From positions 1 to 64,000 of the forward strand of contig NZ_LMXN01000019.1 of assembly GCF_001442615.1 (NCBI RefSeq): a stretch of DNA of 64,000 bases, written 5' to 3'. Below the pieces are notes generated by a model. It saw only the letters and a program-made list of their open reading frames with translations. It searched no databases and had not been told where the DNA came from. Below, one piece after another: positions 44,918 through 53,036 of this stretch (position 1 is the stretch's first letter; each line of letters starts with the position of its first letter). The DNA comes from Algoriphagus resistens (GTDB taxonomy: Bacteria > Bacteroidota > Bacteroidia > Cytophagales > Cyclobacteriaceae). The translations under genes and the position numbers were made by a program.

Positions 44918-46162
44918 ATGAAAAGAGTAGTCATAACGGGATTGGGAGCACTAACGCCAATCGGAAATAATGTAAATGATTTTTGGAAATCATTAGTTAA
45001 TGGAAAAAGCGGTGCAGCACCCATTACAAAATTTGATACCAGTAAATTCAAGACAAAATTTGCTTGTGAACTCAAAGACTTTGACCCATTAGACCATATC
45101 GAAAAAGCGGAGGCAAGAAAATATGACTTGTTTACGCAATACGCTGTAATTTCAGTCGAAGAAGCAATTAAAAATGCGAACATCAATTTTGAGATATTGA
45201 ACAAGAACAGGATTGGCGTTATTTGGGGTTCGGGAAATGGTGGTATCGGTACATTTCAACAACAGGTAACTGAATTTGCACAAGGGAACGGCACACCACG
45301 TTTCAATCCCTTCTTTATTCCGAAAATGATTGTGGATATTGCTTCGGGTATCATTTCCATAAAATACGGACTTCGGGGAATAAATTTCACAACCGTTTCA
45401 GCTTGCGCTACTTCAAACACGGCAATCATTGACGCATTTAATTATATCCGTTGGGGAAAAGCAGATATGATAATAACAGGTGGTTCGGAAGCACCTATCA
45501 ACGAAAGTTCTGTTGGCGGGTTCAATGCTTCAAAAGCATTATCAACACTTAACGAAAATCCGCAAATTGCCTCACGTCCGTTCGATATAAACAGGGACGG
45601 TTTTGTAATGGGCGAAGGAGCAGGAGCAATCATTTTGGAAAGCCACGAACACGCCATAAAACGGAATGCACCAATCATTGCGGAAATTATTGGCGGTGGA
45701 ATGGCGGCAGATGCCTATCATCTTACGGGAACGCACCCCGAAGGCGAAGGTGCATACTTGGGAATGCTTGCTGCATTGGAAGATGCAAATATCTCTGCAA
45801 ATGAAATTGATTATTTGAATACACACGCCACATCAACACCACAAGGCGACACAAGCGAATTAATAGCAGTAGAACGGGTTTTCGGCAGACAAAGCAAATT
45901 AAACATTAGTGCAACAAAATCAATGACAGGACATTTGTTAGGTGCAGCGGGAGCTGTTGAAGCGATTGCATGTATTAAAGCTATTCAGAGTAATATTGTT
46001 CCGCCAACAATCAATTCAGTGGATATTGAACCCGAATTCAAAAATATATTTAACTTGACTTTACACCAGCCGAAACAAAAACAAGTGAACCACGCAATGA
46101 GCAATACTTTCGGTTTTGGTGGACATATTGCGACAAGTATTTTCAAAAAATATATGGAATAA
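44918..46162 (+). CDS. Beta-ketoacyl-ACP synthase II (FabF family)
   Basis: The 414-residue protein starts MKRVVITGLGALTPIGNNV and has the KAS catalytic triad: Cys in FTTVSACATSNTAI (about residue 164), His in LNTHATSTPQGD (about 303) and His in SMTGHLLGAAGAVEAI (about 340), plus the FGFGGHIAT end motif. KAS II condenses malonyl-ACP with acyl-ACP. A housekeeping fabF normally sits next to acpP; here the gene is paired with TetR only, which suggests an accessory, horizontally gained copy, perhaps altering membrane lipids or replacing the target of a KAS inhibitor. Confidence 0.92.
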   Translation: MKRVVITGLGALTPIGNNVNDFWKSLVNGKSGAAPITKFDTSKFKTKFACELKDFDPLDHIEKAEARKYDLFTQYAVISVEEAIKNANINFEILNKNRIGVIWGSGNGGIGTFQQQVTEFAQGNGTPRFNPFFIPKMIVDIASGIISIKYGLRGINFTTVSACATSNTAIIDAFNYIRWGKADMIITGGSEAPINESSVGGFNASKALSTLNENPQIASRPFDINRDGFVMGEGAGAIILESHEHAIKRNAPIIAEIIGGGMAADAYHLTGTHPEGEGAYLGMLAALEDANISANEIDYLNTHATSTPQGDTSELIAVERVFGRQSKLNISATKSMTGHLLGAAGAVEAIACIKAIQSNIVPPTINSVDIEPEFKNIFNLTLHQPKQKQVNHAMSNTFGFGGHIATSIFKKYME

Positions 46163-46199
46163 TGGCTACCGCTAATTGAGTAGACGGCCTGACCAACCT

Positions 46200-46850
46200 T
46201 TAAGTTAGCGAGGTGCGACTCACCTCATCAGAGCCAGCACTGCCCCGGTTTTGTTTTACCCGCACATAAGCCTTCTGAATGACGTCCTTTGAAATACTAA
46301 ATGGTTTTGTTTTGATCATTTCAGTACCTCCTGTGGCGTGACCATAGTTCTTTGTGATAAAACTGGATAATACATCCCTTTTGCTCCATCTCCATTACAG
46401 AGATTTCATCACTACTACGGGATATTCCGCCCGCGTGCTCCGCATCGGTACTTTTGCTCTTGTGGGTTAACCACTTGAAGGTTTCTCTTAACATCGGGAC
46501 GAAACGTTCTAACGTTTCGCTTAAATGCCTGTACTAGGTTCACGCCACCTATACGCCGGATGCCACCGAAGCAGTAATCAGGTTTCCCTTCGGTTTGTCC
46601 CAAGGTAAATCCAAGACCTTGGTTTCGACATCATCTAATGAGCTTTCGACGCTGCATCGATAGTTCGCTTGCGCTCGCCTCCCTAGTACACAGCTGATAC
46701 TTTTAAGAATATCCTTGTGCCTATCGCTGCTCTATCTACTATTTTGGCTTATCTCTGGAAATCAGAGCTTAGGATTTCGGCATGATGTGTTACCCCATCC
46801 AGCCTCATAGCCTCAATATAGAGTTCCTGTTCTTCAGTACAGACATTTCA
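46200..46850 (-). mobile_element. Truncated group II intron (5' RNA part and start of its reverse transcriptase)
   Basis: Read on the minus strand, the region resembles bacterial group II intron domains I-IV: GGCGAGCGCAAGCGAAC, CCGAAGGGAAACCTGATTAC, GGCGTGAACCTAGTACAGG, a stem with CGAAACGTTAGAACGTTTCG, and CCCGTAGTAGTGATGAAA, the conserved lead-in to the intron ORF. The intron-encoded protein starts at 46319 with MIKTKPFSISKDVIQKAYVR, then VKQNRGSAGSDE, the normal start of LtrA-type reverse transcriptases. Similarity ends after about 31 codons and a stop follows at 46200-46202. Reverse transcriptase, maturase and domains V-VI are missing. The exact 5' end is uncertain. Confidence 0.8.
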
Positions 46851-46889
46851 CCAGTTGGAACTTGAAGAAAGAGAAAAATCAAAGTAAGA

Positions 46890-47127
46890 AGAAAGGATAG
46901 ACCCGGATGCAAATCCCTTATCCTCCTTTGGACTGGGCGATGATTTTACAGAAGAGCTCATAAAAGTCATCTGTAAAAAAAAAGTGACAGTATCTCTCGC
47001 AACTAAAGGAAGTGCCTGCTATTCAACCCTTCAAAAAGAATATGAGAAACCGGAGGGAATCCCAACTGTCAGAAAGAAACGAAATGCCAAAAAAAGGGCA
47101 TCCGCTGAGCTGAAACAGCATTTATAA
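46890..47127 (+). pseudogene. Coding remnant without start
   Basis: A plus-strand frame of about 79 codons reads ERIDPDANPLSSFGLGDDFT, EELIKVICKKKVTVSLATKG and ends in RKKRNAKKRASAELKQHL. Basic C-terminus and composition are protein-like, but no start codon is present. Family not recognised. The rest of 46851-47354 has no intact gene. Confidence 0.4.
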
Positions 47128-47354
47128 GAAAATGAAACAGCGGACTTTTTGGGTGGCAGCGTCAGTCCATCCTAGCTTAAAGCTAAAAAACTACTGACAG
47201 GCTAAGTACCATTCCGGTGATCAAATCTGCCTTATCCCAAAAAATTTTGGACGTAAGGTAACGATTGGTTGGGATGAGGCAGATTTTCTTTCTGCCGAAG
47301 CCCCGTTCCGCCGGAACAAGGAAGTGGGCTGTGGAATATTAAGGGTAAGAAATC

Positions 47355-48305
47355 TTATTTGAGTCTATCATACCGTTCATTGAGTAAAACTAAATAGGCA
47401 TTTTGCATATCCATTGAAAGAAATGAACGCTTAATCCATTCCATCGCTTTGCCCCTTTGTTTTTCAAAACGTGTGAACACCCGGGCAATCTGCTTATCTG
47501 TCAACCCCATGCCGGCTCCAAACTCCCAAAAATCAGTTTTTGAGAATTTCCTCTTTCTTCCTCCCATGGTCAAAGCAAGCTCTTCCTGATCTTCGGGATT
47601 GACAATTTTCACATTCAATAAATCATAGGAAGGTGCCAGAACCCATCCTGCGGAAGACTGGACCATTGAAAAGTTTTTGAGATGCATATCGTTATTCCCA
47701 GTCAAAAAGGAAAACACCGCGATTTCAAACAAAAAAAGCAAATCTATACCGGATTGGTCAGAGTGCATGGCCAATGCCTTCCCTACCCGCTCCATTGAAC
47801 TTCTATATTTGTCAAATGCCTCAGTGATCTGAAACATATCAAGTATATGGATTTTATCCCCATTTACCTCCCTATCAATCCGTTTGGTGATGTAAGAAAG
47901 CTCACCTGAAGAAAGTTTGATCAGAGAAGAAGGCACTACCCGAATTCCGAAAAATTCCGCTATCCGCATAGTCAGATGTTCATTTGCCGGTAACTCAGGA
48001 AAGGTTGAAGAAGGAGGTTTAAAGATGTAATTCCCTCCCAATGCTCCCACCACTGTAAGTCTGTTCTCTGCACTTTCTCCAACTCCTTTCAAAAATGACA
48101 TGGGTAATTTTGGCTGAACGCCAGGAACAGAAACACTACACTCTATTACCTGCATGGCAAGTTCACCCATCTGGTCTAATGAGTAAGGAATGATTGGGGC
48201 TACTTTTACACCAAAGAATTTAAGACTGCACTTTTCATGAAAGTCTCTCCCTTCATCCAAGGGCTCATAGCAATATAGACACCTATGTTTCATTTGTTCC
48301 AACAA
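47355..48305 (-). CDS. hipT: HipT-like serine/threonine kinase toxin (HipA C-terminal family)
   Basis: The 316-residue kinase has an N-terminal zinc-ribbon-like patch (C9, C12, H23, C26: CLYCYEPLDEGRDFHEKC), a glycine-rich loop with two serines (S57 and S59 in SVSVPGVQPK), the ATP-binding Lys in GGNYIFKPP, the catalytic segment LTGNNDMHLKNFSM (Asp and Asn) and the metal-binding Asp in LAPSYDLLN. It lacks the N-terminal subdomain of classical HipA, which is supplied by the gene upstream. HipT kinases phosphorylate aminoacyl-tRNA synthetases (TrpRS in E. coli). Its start overlaps the HipS-like gene by 23 bp; M5 at 48293 is an alternative start. Confidence 0.88.
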   Translation of the reverse strand: MLEQMKHRCLYCYEPLDEGRDFHEKCSLKFFGVKVAPIIPYSLDQMGELAMQVIECSVSVPGVQPKLPMSFLKGVGESAENRLTVVGALGGNYIFKPPSSTFPELPANEHLTMRIAEFFGIRVVPSSLIKLSSGELSYITKRIDREVNGDKIHILDMFQITEAFDKYRSSMERVGKALAMHSDQSGIDLLFLFEIAVFSFLTGNNDMHLKNFSMVQSSAGWVLAPSYDLLNVKIVNPEDQEELALTMGGRKRKFSKTDFWEFGAGMGLTDKQIARVFTRFEKQRGKAMEWIKRSFLSMDMQNAYLVLLNERYDRLK

Positions 48306-48618
48306 CCGGTTCTACATGTACTGCACCGATGCAGTTCTGACAACATGCCAAAAGCAAGCCCATCCGGTCATTTGGATTTAGCTTCCAGCTTTTACTTGCT
48401 ATATCCAACAGCCATCCTTCAGGAATCAGGCCCTCAAAAAAAGGGAACAACCGTTTGTCGGTAAAGGGAGCTTCTCTTACAGGCATGGTAAAGGTGATAA
48501 AATCATGCGGGTGATTTTCCCGGTATTCTTCCGTGTATTGGAAGTGATACACTCCTTCCTCAGTCTCTGTCAGAAAACCGGCAACTCTATTTTTATAAAA
48601 GATGGTCGCCTTTCTCAT
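48283..48618 (-). CDS. hipS: HipS-like protein (separate HipA N-terminal subdomain)
   Basis: The 111-residue protein equals the N-subdomain 1 of HipA: ATIFYKNRVAGFLTETEEGVYHFQYTEEY, then FITFTMPVREAPFTDKRLFPFFEGLIPEGWLLDIASKSWKLNPNDRMGLLLACCQNCIGAVHVEP. In the E. coli HipBST system this separate protein is the antitoxin that shields the HipT active site. It overlaps the HTH gene by 4 bp (ATGA) and the kinase gene by 23 bp, so the three are translationally coupled. Confidence 0.85.
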   Translation of the reverse strand: MRKATIFYKNRVAGFLTETEEGVYHFQYTEEYRENHPHDFITFTMPVREAPFTDKRLFPFFEGLIPEGWLLDIASKSWKLNPNDRMGLLLACCQNCIGAVHVEPVVGTNET

Positions 48619-48827
48619 AGTCCATTCAATTCTTTGTTGTTTACAGGAGCCAACTCATGGCCAAACATCCCCAAAACAGTATTCACCTTATCCAGATTCA
48701 TATTTGTCTTGCCCTGCTCTATCTTCCTGACTACGGTCAATGCCACCCCGCTCCGCTCGGCAAACTCTTCCTGGGTCATACCCAATTGTTTTCTTCTCTC
48801 TTTGACAAAAAGGGACAATCGTTTCAT
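48615..48827 (-). CDS. hipB: HipB-like XRE-family DNA-binding protein
   Basis: The 70-residue protein is a single XRE helix-turn-helix: FVKERRKQLGMTQEEFAERSGVALTVVRKIEQGKTNMNLDKVNTVLGMFG. It is the first gene of the three-gene operon. In HipBST, HipB binds DNA and adds to toxin control. Its ATG directly abuts an operator box at 48828-48847, so binding would block both transcription and probably ribosome access. Confidence 0.88.
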   Translation of the reverse strand: MKRLSLFVKERRKQLGMTQEEFAERSGVALTVVRKIEQGKTNMNLDKVNTVLGMFGHELAPVNNKELNGL

Positions 48828-48925
48828 TATATGTTTTTAGATATAAACGCTCAATTCAATAATTGAATATATGTATTTACATATAAAAGTAATAATAAAT
48901 CGAATATTATATTTAAAAACATATA
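48828..48925. promoter_or_regulatory. Three operator boxes upstream of hipB
   Basis: Box 1 (48828-48847) and box 2 (48868-48887) share the 20-bp pattern TATATGTNTTTANATATAAA and begin exactly 40 bp apart. Box 3 (48906-48925) is the same pattern inverted, with one mismatch. Box 2 is a near-perfect palindrome (ATATGTATTTACATAT). The spacing, close to four helical turns, suggests cooperative HipB binding. The segment 48926-49042 has no gene. Confidence 0.75.
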
Positions 48926-49042
48926 GAAATAACATTAAATAGGCTACAAGTATTCACAAAAACGCTCACTTCCACCCCTTATGACTGAAGTTTCAGAAAC
49001 TGCTAAATCCTCTAACGTCATACTATCAGAGTTTCAAGCTCA

Positions 49043-49270
49043 TCAATATCCCATATCCGTATCATCCATCCGCTTCACCAGGCTTTCCTTGAGACGGTCC
49101 AGAAAAATGGTCCTGTTTTTCTTTCTGCCACGCATGCTCTGAAAGGTGCGGTAGAAATTCCCGACCTGTATGTTGAACAATGTCTCCATCAGCGTGATGA
49201 TTGCCTTCACATCACTCTTGCCGTGGTTTATCGCTCCTCTGGAATGCAGTGCATAAGCCAACTCGATCAA
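49043..49270 (-). pseudogene. rteC C-terminal fragment
   Basis: The 75 residues match the end of RteC, a regulator of CTnDOT-type conjugative transposons: ELAYALHSRGAINHGKSDVKAIITLMETLFNIQVGNFYRTFQSMRGRKKNRTIFLDRLKESLVKRMDD. The full RteC has over 200 residues, so two thirds are missing. It indicates that the region was once occupied by an integrative element of the same type as the tra operon downstream. Confidence 0.8.
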
Positions 49271-49375
49271 CCCGGATTTTGAATCTGTCCATTCATGGTT
49301 TACTGGAAACTTCTTCTTTTTGCATCAAAAATGGCAACAGGAGTGCACCACTTTGTAATATACACAGGTTATTTC

Positions 49376-49672
49376 CATTGCTTGGGTCGTTTAGCTTCTT
49401 TGCTATTTTGTGCTCAGTTTAGTTTGGGGATAATTTCCTCGACTAGCATTTCATAGTCTTTAACTCTGTTTGATTCGGGAGCATAGTCAAATATGCTTTT
49501 TTCCTGTAGTGAGGCTTTTGATTTCGAATAAAAATATTCAAAGCCCGCTTGATGGGATCGACGAAATCCTTAATTTGGTCACAGGAGACCCCAGAAGACC
49601 TGTGGATATTGGCGATATAGATGCATTTGAGTAGTGGGAGTTCGATAAATACAAGTGTTACCAGTGGTTGTA
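49376..49672. repeat. Dispersed repeat, copy 3
   Basis: Begins near TGGGTCGTTTAGCTTCTTTG, contains AAAGCCCGCTTGATGGGATC, GACGAAATCCTTAATTTGG and ends with AAGTGTTACCAGTGGTTG. Full-length match to copy 2 (43975-44257), by eye about 70-75 percent overall with a nearly identical 40-bp core. It ends about 30 bp before the start of the outer-membrane protein gene at 49705. Confidence 0.8.
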
Positions 49673-49704
49673 AAATGACACCGAATAGCGAAATCCTGAA
49701 CAAA

Positions 49705-50445
49705 ATGAAATTAAAGCTTCTTTTACTTGGCCTCTCTCTCTTAGCTACCACGTTACGCTCAGAAGGACAAGATTATTTAAGTGTCAAGTTTGGTCTGCCT
49801 AAGATTTACTGGGACTATGAAGGGGATTTTGATGGCCTCCGTACAATCTACAGAAATGGGTGGAACTTGGGTGTCGGCATTTCGTGGAAATCTGCAAATA
49901 ACCTGATCTATGGAGTGGAAGCTGGAGTGAGTAGATTTGGGAATGGGTTTCAATTTGGGAATATGAGATATGATATTGCACCTATTTATTATTTCGATAT
50001 TTCTCCTTCGGTTGGCTACAATCTGAGTATACCGAATACACGGATAGCTATAATTCCAAACCTAGGCATTAATATAGCTTATACTCCTTTAAAGGATAAG
50101 GTTTATGATAATGATAAAACATTCCAGATAAGACGAAAGGATATAAAAGATCCGGATGGTAACATTATTTCAGTCCCTCTATATGACCTGACTTTCAGCG
50201 GAGCACAGACTATTGAAAGCCATATTTTCCTTCAACTTAATCCTAGGTGTGATATTCAGTATAGCTTAAATGAAGTATCAAGCCTTTCAATAAATTTTGA
50301 AGCCCGCATTTCAATGAAAAAGGACATAGTCCGACGGAATATTACTGAAGTAATATTTGAAGGTGAAAACTATAATGCCCTTCACACAACCTCCTTGACA
50401 ACAACTATAATATCTTTAGCATATCAGCATAAGTTAGGCCGTTGA
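49705..50445 (+). CDS. Outer-membrane beta-barrel protein, unknown function
   Basis: The frame opens at 49621, inside the repeat, but the ATG at 49705 is chosen since it starts a signal peptide (MKLKLLLLGLSLLATTLRSEG). The mature 225 residues form alternating strands (YLSVKFGLPKIYWDYEGDFD, NLGVGISWKSANNLIYGVEAGVSRFGNGFQFG, SLSINFEARISMKKDI) and end in a strand with LAYQHKLGR. It resembles OprF/PorT-like small barrels. Unknown role; it appears to be an accessory single-gene unit. The following spacer to 50838 shows no gene. Confidence 0.65.
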   Translation: MKLKLLLLGLSLLATTLRSEGQDYLSVKFGLPKIYWDYEGDFDGLRTIYRNGWNLGVGISWKSANNLIYGVEAGVSRFGNGFQFGNMRYDIAPIYYFDISPSVGYNLSIPNTRIAIIPNLGINIAYTPLKDKVYDNDKTFQIRRKDIKDPDGNIISVPLYDLTFSGAQTIESHIFLQLNPRCDIQYSLNEVSSLSINFEARISMKKDIVRRNITEVIFEGENYNALHTTSLTTTIISLAYQHKLGR

Positions 50446-50837
50446 ATTAAGGAGCTACATCAAGAATGCCCACTAGAAACGTAATCTGGTGGGTATCCTT
50501 GATTTAAAGGCTCTAACTGCTTGAAGAGTAACTATTAGGCTAGCGTACTACGTGTAAAGCAAAGTTGATTAGGTTTCTTATATGTTCTGATTCACTTGAA
50601 CACTAAAATTCCCCTAGCATTCTTTGCTCTGAAGTGAATCATAGACCAGAACCGAGTTTGAGAAAAACCATAATCCCAAATAACTATCCACAGCAGTCCG
50701 ACTACCAATCTCCCTCAAGCTCTGCAATTCCCTAGGATCGACTGTTAAGAAAATGTCCTGTGGACATTTTTAGCTAAAGAGCCAGCCTGAGCGCTGGTTT
50801 CCTGTCATTTTATTCTCTGTCACTGCAGGTGGTCTTT

Positions 50838-50975
50838 TTATTTTAAATAAAAATATTCAAAGCCCGCTTGGAGGGATCGACGAAATTCTTAATTTAGTCA
50901 CAGCAGAACCCCGAAGACCTATGGACAATGGCGAAATAGATGCAATAGGGTAGCCGGAGTGTTGTAACCACAGGT
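50838..50975. repeat. Dispersed repeat, copy 4 (short)
   Basis: Starts at AAATATTCAAAGCCCGCTTG, contains GGGATCGACGAAATTCTTAA and CCCCGAAGACCTATGGACAA and ends at GTTGTAACCACAGGTGTTAG. It ends about 30 bp before the AraC start, the same distance as copy 3 from its gene. Confidence 0.8.
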
Positions 50976-51006
50976 GTTAGCGGCAAGCATAGACAGACAC
51001 AGCGTA

Positions 51007-51777
51007 ATGACAGGAAACCATTACATACCAACAGAAAAGATTGCTGACTTCGTGGACAGTATTCTTGTTGTGAAGAACAACGATGTAAAGACGTCATTTT
51101 CCCTTCCACTTTTTGCAAACGGTAAACCCACCTTGCTTTTTCAAACGACCAAAGGAACAATTAAAAGTAATTCCAATTATCTGACAGTTTTCGGGCAGAC
51201 AATTCTTCCAGAGCAAATAACCTTTGCAGAAAACTTCACTCTCATTGCATTTTTCTTTAAGCCCTTTGCTTTGACATCGCTATTCGGTTTTTCTGCACAG
51301 GAGCTTACCGACAATCCAATAAACCTAAATCTTATTCATTCACAAAACGCCACCTTTCTACAAGAAGAACTTCTTAACGCCAATACTGTTGACGAAATGG
51401 TTGGTATTTTGGATACCTTCATATTCAATTTGATAACAAAAATTCAGACAGACAACAAACTGATAAAGTATGCGACCAAACTAATTGCTGAAAATCCATC
51501 AAAAGAAATTCTGAAAAAAGCCCAAGACGCACTCTTTGTAACAGAACGAACATTCCAAAGAATGTTTGAAGATAAAGTTGGGATTTCACCTAATCAATAC
51601 AGACGCATTGCACAATTTAATTCTGCCTTTCAACAACTCAACCAGCAGCAGTTCAAGCTTTTTTCAGACATAGCCTTTAAAAATGACTATGCAGACCAAA
51701 GCCATTTCATTAGAGCATTTAAAGAGTTTACCAATATGACACCAAGGGAATATCTGAAATTGGGCAAAAATGAGTAA
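51007..51777 (+). CDS. AraC-type helix-turn-helix regulator
   Basis: The protein has a C-terminal AraC domain (residues about 165-255: EILKKAQDALFVTERTFQRMFEDKVGISPNQYRRIAQFNSAFQQL, then FSDIAFKNDYADQSHFIRAFKEFTNMTPREYLKLGKNE) and an N-terminal DUF6597-like sensing part (SLPLFANGKPTLLFQTTKG, LIAFFFKPFALTSLFGFSAQELTDNPINL). ATG 51007 is preferred to the GTG at 50974, which lies at the end of the repeat. The VOC gene lies 95 bp downstream. Its role is unknown. Confidence 0.87.
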   Translation: MTGNHYIPTEKIADFVDSILVVKNNDVKTSFSLPLFANGKPTLLFQTTKGTIKSNSNYLTVFGQTILPEQITFAENFTLIAFFFKPFALTSLFGFSAQELTDNPINLNLIHSQNATFLQEELLNANTVDEMVGILDTFIFNLITKIQTDNKLIKYATKLIAENPSKEILKKAQDALFVTERTFQRMFEDKVGISPNQYRRIAQFNSAFQQLNQQQFKLFSDIAFKNDYADQSHFIRAFKEFTNMTPREYLKLGKNE

Positions 51778-51872
51778 ACTGATTTTGTCGGTTTCGTTCT
51801 ATTTTAGGGCACCCAACGACAATAGTTTTGTATCGTTAATTCAATTCAGGGTTAACATAAAAAAACAAAGCA

Positions 51873-52298
51873 ATGACAAATAAAATTTATCCTTGCTTGT
51901 GGTTTGACGGACAAGCCCAAGCAGCCGCAAAGTTCTACTGCACAATCTTTAAGAATTCAAAAATTACAGCGGACAATCAAATGGTTGTAACCTTTGAATT
52001 GGATGGTAAAAAGTTTATGGGACTGAATGGCGGTCCAAACTTCAAATTCAACGAAGCCGTTTCGTTTGTGGTTGATTGTGAAACACAAGAAGAAATTGAC
52101 CGTCTTTGGAACGGTTTAACCGAAGATGGTGGACAAGAAAGTAATTGCGGTTGGTTGAAAGACAAGTTTGGTGTTTCTTGGCAAATTGTTCCAACAGTTC
52201 TTCCAAAACTTTTGAGTGACCCGTCAAGATCACAAAAAGTAATGGAAGTGTATATGGGAATGAAAAAATTTGACATAAAGGCACTTGAAAATGCTTGA
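51873..52298 (+). CDS. VOC-family (PhnB-like) protein
   Basis: The 141-residue protein has the PhnB/3-demethylubiquinone-methyltransferase-like VOC pattern: IYPCLWFDGQAQAAAKFYCTIFKNSKI, FMGLNGGPNFKFNEAVSFVVDCETQEEIDRLWNGLTEDGGQESNCGWLKDKFGVSWQIVP, ending in VMEVYMGMKKFDIKALENA. VOC proteins include metal-dependent glyoxalases and resistance proteins, but the PhnB-like subgroup has no assigned reaction. A strong terminator follows. Confidence 0.88.
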   Translation: MTNKIYPCLWFDGQAQAAAKFYCTIFKNSKITADNQMVVTFELDGKKFMGLNGGPNFKFNEAVSFVVDCETQEEIDRLWNGLTEDGGQESNCGWLKDKFGVSWQIVPTVLPKLLSDPSRSQKVMEVYMGMKKFDIKALENA

Positions 52299-52306
52299 TC
52301 CCCAAG

Positions 52307-52336
52307 AGTGTTGGCGAAAATTTTTTCGCCAACACT
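52307..52336 (+). terminator. Rho-independent terminator after the VOC gene
   Basis: AGTGTTGGCGAAAA and TTTTTTCGCCAACACT form a perfect stem with a T-run inside. It is nearly symmetrical. Confidence 0.85.
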
Positions 52337-52376
52337 ATTTATATTGCTATGGAAAGCAAGATAGATGAATGTAATT

Positions 52377-53036
52377 ATGACCAGTGTAAAATTCATAGGC
52401 GAACTAAAAGTTTTAAAAAGCAGAAACTCCCTTATTGCTAAAAAGCAAATTTTTGATTTAGCAAAGCAGTATATAAATATGCCAACAAAAGAAGTAATTA
52501 AACTATTGAGAAATAGTGATTACGATCAAAGGTTGGGTGCAGTTTCTATTTTAGATTGGAAAGCAAGAAATACAAAAATAACAGAACAAGAAAAAGCAGA
52601 AATATTCAATGCCTATATTGAAAACCATAAATGGATTGATGATTGGGGACTTGTTGACAGATCAGCACCTTATGTAGTTGGTGGCTATTTATATGACAAA
52701 GACAGAAAACCACTTTACATTTTGGCAAAGTCTAAGTTTTCAATGGAACGTAGGACTGCAATTGTAAGCACCTATTATTTCATCAGACAGAACGAAACTC
52801 ATGATACATTTAAAATAGCAGAGCTACTTGTCCAAGACGAAGACGAATATGTGCAAATGGCTGTTGGCAGTTGGATAAGGGAAGCAGGTAAAAAAGACAC
52901 GACATACTTAATAAAGTTTCTTGACAAATATGCATCCATAATGAATAGAAAATGTCTTCGTTACGCAATAGAAAAATTGGACAAAGCATCAAAACAAAAA
53001 TATTTAAATTCGGACAAGAAAAATGCAAGCCGCTAA
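52377..53036 (+). CDS. DNA alkylation repair protein, AlkD-like HEAT repeat family
   Basis: About 219 residues from the ATG at 52377 (52365 is also possible). The AlkD-like HEAT-repeat array is seen in TKEVIKLLRNSDYDQRLGAVSILDWKARN, the family signature NHKWIDDWGLVDRSAPYVVGGYL with the catalytic Asp in GLVD, FSMERRTAIVSTYYFIRQNE, LLVQDEDEYVQMAVGSWIREAGKKDTTYLIKFLDKY and the closing RKCLRYAIEKLDKASKQKYL. AlkD removes N-alkylated purines without base flipping. Length is typical. It looks like a single-gene cassette, closed by an imperfect palindrome. Confidence 0.85.
   Translation: MTSVKFIGELKVLKSRNSLIAKKQIFDLAKQYINMPTKEVIKLLRNSDYDQRLGAVSILDWKARNTKITEQEKAEIFNAYIENHKWIDDWGLVDRSAPYVVGGYLYDKDRKPLYILAKSKFSMERRTAIVSTYYFIRQNETHDTFKIAELLVQDEDEYVQMAVGSWIREAGKKDTTYLIKFLDKYASIMNRKCLRYAIEKLDKASKQKYLNSDKKNASR

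Noticed and set aside
46415..46603. 62-codon minus-strand frame
   Set aside because: It is part of the group II intron RNA domains, not a protein gene.
48505..48840. 111-codon plus-strand frame
   Set aside because: Antisense to the hipS and hipB genes, which have clear family motifs and coupled overlaps.
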